This document shows positions 58,097-64,000 of a stretch of DNA of 64,000 nt, in pieces; the stretch's first letter is position 1; each line of letters begins with the position of its first letter. Made by a program: the position numbers and the translations under genes. Origin of the DNA: Callorhinus ursinus (lineage: Eukaryota > Chordata > Mammalia > Carnivora > Otariidae); contig NW_020313044.1 of NCBI RefSeq assembly GCF_003265705.1, positions 2,623,223-2,687,222 on the forward strand, in the 5' to 3' direction. The notes under the pieces are model-generated. The model saw nothing but the letters and a program-made list of their open reading frames with translations, ran no database searches and was not told the DNA's origin.

Positions 58097-58314
58097 CCAG
58101 TCACAGGGTTAGAGAAGTGGATCTGGAAGGGAGCTCTGGGGAGATGCGGTGCCCGCTGTTCCCAGAATGTAATGGCCTGGCTGGGTGGGCAGCATCACGG
58201 GGTGGGCGTAGGCGTGGGCAGCCACCGGAGAGAGAGAAATGTGGACAGGGGAGGGCCCCTGCTCAGCAGTCCCCTCCCAGCTCCCTCTGCTCCCAGCCCA
58301 GCGCCTCCTGGCAA

Positions 58315-58365
58315 GAGCTTATTTGCATGGTATTTACATTTCATTTGCATCGCGTTCAATTAACA
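58315..58365. promoter_or_regulatory. Paired octamer / forkhead motif cluster
   Basis: Two perfect POU octamers ATTTGCAT (58321-58328 and 58343-58350) flank a TATTTACA forkhead-type site. An AATTAAC homeodomain-type core follows near 58358. The patch is AT-rich within GC-rich surroundings. Enhancer role inferred. Confidence 0.4.
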
Positions 58366-58629
58366 ACCTGACCAGCTCCCGCCTGCCTGGCGCTGCCCGC
58401 CCAGCCTGGTGAAAATGTTGGTTGGGCATTGCCTGCCGTCTTCCCACCCCCCCCCCCCCCCACCCCCTTGGGTTGACTGATGTGGGAGGGGTCTTCCCCT
58501 CGGTGAGATCATCCAAGTCACCCATCCTAGGAGTGAGAGGACTGGAAGTACAAATGGAGAAATTGAGATCCAGAAAGACTGCCGGGATGTCCGGGCTAAG
58601 GACCAGTCTTGGACAGAACTGGAAGAATG

Positions 58630-58860
58630 TTAGTGGTAACAGCTGTCCTTTATGGAAGAGTCATTGTGCCAGGAGGGGTGCCAACACCTGGACACAATAT
58701 CTCATTTGAACTTTGCTCCCCGTTGAGGTCAGGCCTTGCCTTATTTCCATTTTACAGATGAAAAAACTAAGGCTGGAGAGGGCAAGCCCAAGGTCGCTCA
58801 GCTGATCCAGAATTGAAATCTCTGTCGGTAAGACTTCCAAGTCCGTGCTCCAGATCCTGA
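58630..58860 (-). mobile_element. MIR fragment, minus strand
   Basis: AATATCTCATTTGAACTTTG, TTATTTCCATTTTACAGATG and CCCAAGGTCGCTCAGCTGAT are the reversed MIR core and head. Confidence 0.8.
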
Positions 58861-59904
58861 GCATGACTGTCAAAAGTACAGTACACTCCTGGTGAAGCAA
58901 ACTTATTACCTCCAGAGTCCTTAGTTCTAGGACAAGCTAATGCAGCTTTCACCCTAACCTGGGGGCTGGCCCAGCTGTTGCTGGCTCTTTTGCTTCCTCT
59001 CACTGACAGCCATGCCCATGCCTGGCTACAGGGTGCAACGCTTTCCCAGTAGAAGTCTTTCCTGGCAGCAGACCACAGTCTTGACTGTTGCAAGGTTGCC
59101 CTTTTTGGCAATCAGAGCTGCTGACTTTGTAAAAGACAGTTAAAGACCCTGATAATGAAACCAACTTTGGGGGAAACTTACAGCCCGGCTAAGGGTGAAG
59201 GATGCGGGGAGAGATCAGGCTGGCCTTTGGAAACATCAAAGGCACCAGAGCCAGCTTGGGCACTGGGAACCCTCAAGGCCTCTTCTGAGCTGGATCAGGA
59301 GCGTTCTTGGAACCCCTCTCACCTGGCCACAGCTGGTGGATGTCATCTACACAGGTAGGAAGTGGAATTGGTGAGAGTAGAGTTTCTTAGGCTGTCCATG
59401 GAGGCATCATCCAAGGCCCAGAATCCAGCTCTGGAACTGGGGAGCCATGGTGTTGACAGGCCCAGTGCCCTCCCTCCAACAAGGACCATCTTTCCCTTCC
59501 CCCACCACCTTTAGGGCTCTAGAGGGACTCCACCTACCCTTGTACTAGGGGGCGGGGTAGGGGGAGCTGGCCAATCAGCAGACACCTCCCCTGCACCTGG
59601 TGATTAGTTCAGAGATGGACACATGACCTGCGCTTGGCCAATTAGGTTGAATCCCAAGGTTTGGGTTGGAATCATTGTGGGGGGAAGGGTTGTATGATCT
59701 GGTAGTGTGAGAATTTGAGGCCACCGCCGCTTGAGAGCTATCCATGAATGAACCCAGCAAAGGGAAACTGATCCTTGTATTTGAAGCCAAACACTCCTAC
59801 TTGACCCTCAGAATGAAGCAATAGGTTCTAATTTTGCCTCAGCAAGTGTGTGTTGGGTTTCTGTCACTTGTGACCTGAAGTCCTTATCATTTAGCACATG
59901 CCTT

Positions 59905-60215
59905 GCCCATTTCTGCCTTGATGCCTTTGCCCGTACATTTCTTGGCCTGGAATGCCTTCCTGTTGCCCTCTCCCGACTAGTCACGCCTTTGTGTCAAGGT
60001 CCAGCTCACCTCTTCTCTGGATAACTCACTTCCATTCAGTACCCATCTTTCCTGGCTGCACCCTCCTAGGAGTGTTAACCTGCAACTTCTGACCCTTAGC
60101 CTGGCACTCAGTGTCTATGCTTCTTCTTCTTATTCATAATGACTGCTATGCTAATTCTCTTTTCCAGGGCTTATGTCTCATTGCCCCAAAGTGGATTGTA
60201 AATTCCTAAATGGCA
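59905..60215 (+). mobile_element. L2-like fragment
   Basis: GCCTTTGCCCGTACATTTCT, TGGAATGCCTTCCTG and CTTTGTGTCAAGGTCCAGCT match the L2 3' region. The terminal part is degraded (GATTGTAAATTCCTAAATGG). Class confident, limits approximate. Confidence 0.65.
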
Positions 60216-60239
60216 TTCCTAGGGAGCGGAGTGATAATA

Positions 60240-60410
60240 TAGTACAGTGGTTAGACCCTTGGCTTTGGAATCAGACAACCTCAGTTCAAATTTTAGCCCA
60301 TCTGTGTGATCTTTGAGCCAGTCCCTCCACCTCCGAGCCTTGGTTTCCTGTTCTGTAAAATGGGGTTGTTGTGAGGATTGAATGAGTCTGAATGAAAAAA
60401 AAATTACTTA
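60240..60410 (+). mobile_element. MIR, head and core
   Basis: ATAGTACAGTGGTTAGACCC, GAATCAGACAACCTCAGTTC, then TTTCCTGTTCTGTAAAATGG and GAGGATTGAATGAGTC. Confidence 0.85.
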
Positions 60411-61084
60411 GCACAGTCAGTTCAGAAATGTTTACCGCACACCCACTCTGTGCCCAGGGCTGAGGGTGCAGCCGTGAAACACCCATGGTTATGGCATGGC
60501 CCCTTGCCCTCAGAGCAGCTGGGGGTAGAAGTTGGGGCAATGGGCCCAGCTGCAGCGGCCGATCAGGAGAGTGCGGGCCGCCCTCCCCAGTCTGCTGGCA
60601 CATCTTTCTGTGCAGGGCCCCCCCACCCCCAGCCTCTCTTCCTTCCAGGGCACTGTGGGCCCTGGGTAGGGGGAGGCCTGGTCATTCCCTCCCCCTTCTT
60701 CTCCCCTCCCTGTCGTCCCTTGGAGCCAGTGCCGCTCAGAGTTAATCTCCTCGCCCGTCAGGGGGTGACAGGAGGTGTCTGTCATTCGGAGCCGAGGCCG
60801 TCAGCCTTGCTGGCTAATTGGGGCGCAGGCGCCGGGAGCACGGGAAATGGCCGGAGGGAAGGAGCTGGAATGAGGGAAGGGAGGCTGCCCTCACCTCCTT
60901 CCCGCCAAGCTTGGGGCTGATACACAAGGCTCCTTAGGGGAGGGGAAGGCCAATCAAAGGAGGAAGGAGCTGTGGGATGGGGACTCTGTGACCTTGGGCA
61001 TATTGCTATTCCTCTCTGGGCTTCTTCTTATTATTATTCATAATGACAACAGCTAGCCTTTATTGAGCAATTACTGTGTAAATC

Positions 61085-61640
61085 ACTTCCCAGCATGCCT
61101 GCCAAAAAACCTCCAATGGTTTTCTATGGCCCTTGGAATTAAAGCCAGACTCCTTCCTAGGTCCTTGAGGACCCCTAATACCCAAACCTCTGCCCTCCCT
61201 GCTCCCTCTCTCTAGCCACAACAGCCTCCCCACAGGGCAAGCTCTTCCTGCCTCAGGGCCTTTGCACTTGCTGCTTCTGCTCCATGGAACCTCCTTCCTC
61301 TGTCTCTTAGCATGACTGACTCCTCATCCTTCAGGTCTTGACTCAAATGGCACCTCAGAGACAAGGTTCCTGAGCGCCTTATCCAAAACCCACCCTCCCC
61401 TATCTCCGTTTACACTGTCATCCTATTACATTATCCTAGTTATACTTTCACAGTATTTGTGATGATGTGAAATTCTCTCATTTACGTATTTGTGGTTTAT
61501 GTTCATTCTCCCTCTCTAGAATGGAAAACCCTGAGAACAGGGGACCTTTTCTCTGCGATTTACTACTGAAACCCCAGTGCCTAAAACAATGCCTGGCACA
61601 AGGAAGGCACTGAATAGTGAGTAAGTAAATGAAATTTAGG
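61085..61640 (+). mobile_element. L2 3' end, long fragment
   Basis: A long run of L2-like landmarks is in order: GGGCCTTTGCACTTGCTGCT, then CTCAAATGGCACCTCAGAGA, AGAATGGAAAACCCTGAGAA, CAGGGGACCTTTTCTC and CCTAAAACAATGCCTGGCAC, followed by GAATAGTGAGTAAGTAAATG. About 550 bases, the longest ancient repeat in the window. Confidence 0.85.
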
Positions 61641-61963
61641 CATTTTATTAAGGACTTCATTCAACTTCTCGCCAGAATCTTAGACAGTGGTTATTATTTC
61701 CATCTGAGGTGAGGAAACCGAGGCTCAAAGAGATTCTGTGACTGTAAGTTCTCATAACTGGAGTTGCCCCAGGACTGTGACCCTCGAGGTATAAAGGCTG
61801 TGGGGATAATTTTGAGGGGCTCTGCCAGTCCCTCAGCTGAGCATAAGCCAGTGATGGGGGCATGCACAAGGAGAAGAGGCTGGGCGCCAGGAGAGGCCAC
61901 ACCAGCGCGGAAAGTTCTGCTCCCCTGAGGGCAGCCTTGGGCACCTCTCCTGGGTGTGGCGGC

Positions 61964-62170
61964 TTAGTCCATTCAGGCTGCTATAACAAAAATACCACAG
62001 ATTGGGTGGCTGAAACAACATTTTATTCCTCACAGTTATGGGGACCAGGAAGTCCAAGATCAAGGCGCTGGCAGATTTGGTGTCCAGTGAAGACTGCTTC
62101 TCAGTTCATAGCTGGCTGTCTTCTTTTTATGTCCTCCCATGGTGAGAGGGACTAGGCCTTCTCCAGGAAG
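61964..62170 (+). mobile_element. Ancient interspersed repeat, class not settled
   Basis: TTAGTCCATTCAGGCTGCTA, then GGGTGGCTGAAACAAC and GAAGTCCAAGATCAAGG, then CAGATTTGGTGTCCAGTGA resemble a widespread mammalian repeat that begins 'ttagtctgtttgggctgctataacaaaatacc'. I recognise the sequence as repetitive but am not certain of its family. Confidence 0.6.
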
Positions 62171-63318
62171 GGCTCCCAGGGGAGTGTTTGTGCAGTGGTC
62201 GCTGTCGGGTCTGATGTCTGCCAGGCTGTCAGCACCCTGTGGCATCCTCAGCGCCCACCCCATGGCTGGCACAGAGCCACTCAGTAAGTATTCTGCTTTC
62301 CCCCTATCCATCTGTGGACCCCAGGTGAGCCCACCATTCTAAGTTCCCTGGTCTCTGGTTCCTCTTCAGCTTCTAGGTGCCTCCAAGCCTGAAATCTCAA
62401 CCTGGAGTGGAGGAAGGGACATGTTTGGACTGCAGGATGTCTCTGCAAATCAGTCTTCAACTGCTGATACCTCATAGCCAATCAGACCCCAAGACACTCC
62501 TTACAGTGATGTCTGGGTCCAATGAGGGCAGGTTATTGGCCTCTCTTAACTCATGTGGGTCGTGCCTCCGGAGCCAATCACAGCTGCTCCCTCCTCCTGC
62601 GTTTCCAAGTCAGGATCTCTCAGGAGGGCCTGACCTGGTGCGAGGTCCAGGCTGAGGCCGGGCTGTGCCTACTCTCCCCTCCTCCCCCATGATCGGAGCC
62701 ACAGCTTCCTTCTGTCCAGTCCTTGCTAAGGTACCATTCCTGGCATCTAGTTCTTCCTGTCCCTGGCCTCCCCTGTCTCCAGCCCAAGTAGCCATATCAG
62801 GAAAGTGTATAGGTGTGAGGTGAGCTGTCAGAGAGGCAGGCTGGCCCCGTGTGAGGGGAGGCTGGGCCTGAGGATCCCACTGGGGTGGTGGGGGGCAGCA
62901 ACAGCGGCACTGCAGCAACGCCTCCTCCTTTCCCTTCTTCTCTACCTCTGTCACCACGTGGCAGGCACCCGACCCCAGATGTTTCCTGCTGCATGGCTCT
63001 CCGTATGCGTGTGTGTGTTTGTGTGGCTGTGCGTGCGCATGTGCATGCACACTGGTGTCTGCCCCAGGCTCCCCTGCCCTGACCCGCTACCCTCCCCGGA
63101 AGGGATGGAGGGGAAGTGGGGATGAGGGCAGGCAGGAATCTTCTCATCCCTGCCCCCACAGCACTGGAAATAGACAAGCTTAGGTGGACCCTAAATGGGA
63201 ACACTCAACCCCCACCCCCTGTTCTGGATCAGTGGGTATGTGGGGAGGGGCAGACACCAAGAGGGGGAATAGGGTACCAGGGCCTGGCCTCTCTGCCTTT
63301 TAATGTAATGTGAACAGC

Positions 63319-63348
63319 ATGCAAAGCAGATGCAAATATTATGCAAAC
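63319..63348. promoter_or_regulatory. Three ATGCAAA motifs at 11-bp spacing
   Basis: ATGCAAAG at 63319, the perfect octamer ATGCAAAT at 63330 and ATGCAAAC at 63341 are spaced exactly 11 bases apart, about one DNA turn, all in the same orientation. POU-domain factors bind this core. Function inferred. Confidence 0.4.
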
Positions 63349-63635
63349 TAGAACTTTTCTTTTTCTAGTCAACAGCTGACAGACTCTGAAATGGGCTACA
63401 GGGGGTCCAGAACCCAAGGGGAGGTGTGGAAGTGAGGGCAGCCATCATCACTGCTTTGGCGAGAGCATGCTCCGTTCAAGCAGTACCTGAGCACCTACTG
63501 TATGCCAGGTAGCATGGTATATGGTATACTGGGCTCCTGAAGGTTCAGATGAAGACTAAGGCATACAGGGAAGTTTAGGGAAGTGAGAAGAAAATCCAGC
63601 TCCACAGGACTTTGACTGAGACATCCTAACATTTA

Positions 63636-63830
63636 TTTATTTATTTACATTTTTTAGAGGGGGGAGGGGCAGAGGGAGAGGGAGAGAGAGAGAATCTTAA
63701 GCAGGTTCCATACCCAGCACGGAGTCCAACACGGAGTCCAACACGGGGCTCGATCTCAAAACCCTGAGATCATGACCTGAGCTGAAACTAAGACTTGGAT
63801 GCTCAACCAACTGAGCCACCCAGGCGCCCC
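63636..63830 (-). mobile_element. Can-SINE, minus strand, 18-bp target duplication
   Basis: Flanks GAGACATCCTAACATTTA (63618-63635) and GAGACATCCTAGCATTTA (63831-63848) differ by one base. The body shows the reversed tail, a purine-rich middle and the reversed head. An internal 12-base unit ACGGAGTCCAAC is duplicated in tandem at 63719-63742. Confidence 0.96.
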
Positions 63831-64000
63831 GAGACATCCTAGCATTTAATAGCATGTGAGACCGAGAGCAGAATGGTTAAATTCTCCTGTTCTGGCCTCA
63901 GCTAGTCCTGGGTTTGATTCCCCGCTCCACCGTTTAACTTCTTTGTGATCTCAGGCAAGGCACTTTACCTCTGTTAAGTTTCTGTTTATTTGCTCATAAA

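Larger units (their letters stand above)
42680..64000. other. Downstream intergenic region, no gene seen
   Basis: From the CXXC5 3' end to the window edge I find no reading frame with recognisable domains or credible exon structure. In human the next gene downstream is PSD2, far away, so a gene-free stretch is expected. The region holds Can-SINEs, L2 and MIR fragments, CA/TG microsatellites, a degenerate minisatellite, a 400-base assembly gap, a CpG-rich block at 56.4-57.1 kb and several candidate regulatory patches listed separately. Confidence 0.75.

Noticed and set aside
42680..64000. Possible presence of the neighbouring gene PSD2
   Set aside because: No exon with recognisable PSD2 coding sequence or splice pattern is seen. 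In human the gene lies well beyond this distance.
1..64000. Endogenous retrovirus or other proviral gene
   Set aside because: No paired LTRs, primer-binding site or gag/pol/env-like frames were seen on either strand.

Overview
This is a window of a mammalian nuclear genome, from a dog-like carnivore (Caniformia). The lineage call rests on a dozen tRNA-derived Can-SINEs. They have the head GGCGCCTGGGTGGCTCAGT, an AAATAAATAAATAAAATCTTT-type tail and, in most cases, clear target-site duplications. Older MIR, L2 and L1M fragments are the general placental background. The sequence is GC-rich, with CpG islands, many microsatellites and two assembly gaps written as round numbers of N (100 and 400). 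I cannot name the species.

The window holds one recognisable protein-coding gene, CXXC5 (CXXC-type zinc finger protein 5, also called RINF or WID), on the + strand and apparently complete. A TATA-less CpG-island promoter and a non-coding first exon lie at about 7.0-8.0 kb, with a splice donor after 7972. A 31-kb first intron follows. Exon 2 (38954-40023) carries the short remainder of the 5' UTR and 300 codons. A 1.6-kb second intron precedes the last exon, which adds 14 codons and the stop (41633-41677). The 3' UTR of about 1 kb ends at an AATAAA at 42652. The predicted protein has 314 residues, with Ser/Gly/Ala-rich N-terminal sequence, a KKKRKR basic signal, an eight-cysteine CXXC zinc finger and a conserved C-terminal AFRWFQ.

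Layout: 1-6984 is upstream intergenic DNA with old SINE/MIR pieces. 6985-9780 is the promoter CpG island. 7973-38953 is intron 1, with an internal CpG-rich block broken by an assembly gap (27.2-27.8 kb), islands of AT-rich homeodomain-type motifs in otherwise GC-rich DNA (12.9, 23.9-24.5 and 26.9-28.4 kb), a CpG-rich block with SOX/TCF-type motifs (35.0-35.3 kb), TG/CA-rich degenerate tracts and SINEs near its 3' end. 40024-41632 is intron 2. 42680-64000 is downstream intergenic DNA with Can-SINEs, L2/MIR, a degenerate 45-bp minisatellite, a fold-back SINE next to a 400-N gap, an orphan CpG-rich block (56.4-57.1 kb) and POU-octamer-like motif clusters near 58.3 and 63.3 kb.

I saw no second gene, RNA gene, CRISPR array, provirus or operon-like system, and I do not think the window contains a new multi-gene biological system. 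The observations most worth checking are a 60-bp, 56/60-identical element present once in intron 2 and once 0.7 kb beyond the poly(A) signal; a perfect 14-bp-arm palindrome at 20.6 kb; three ATGCAAA motifs at exact 11-bp spacing at 63.3 kb; a poly(A)-only 'empty' retro-insertion at 26.7 kb; and the intronic and downstream candidate enhancers. Function is inferred in each of these cases.
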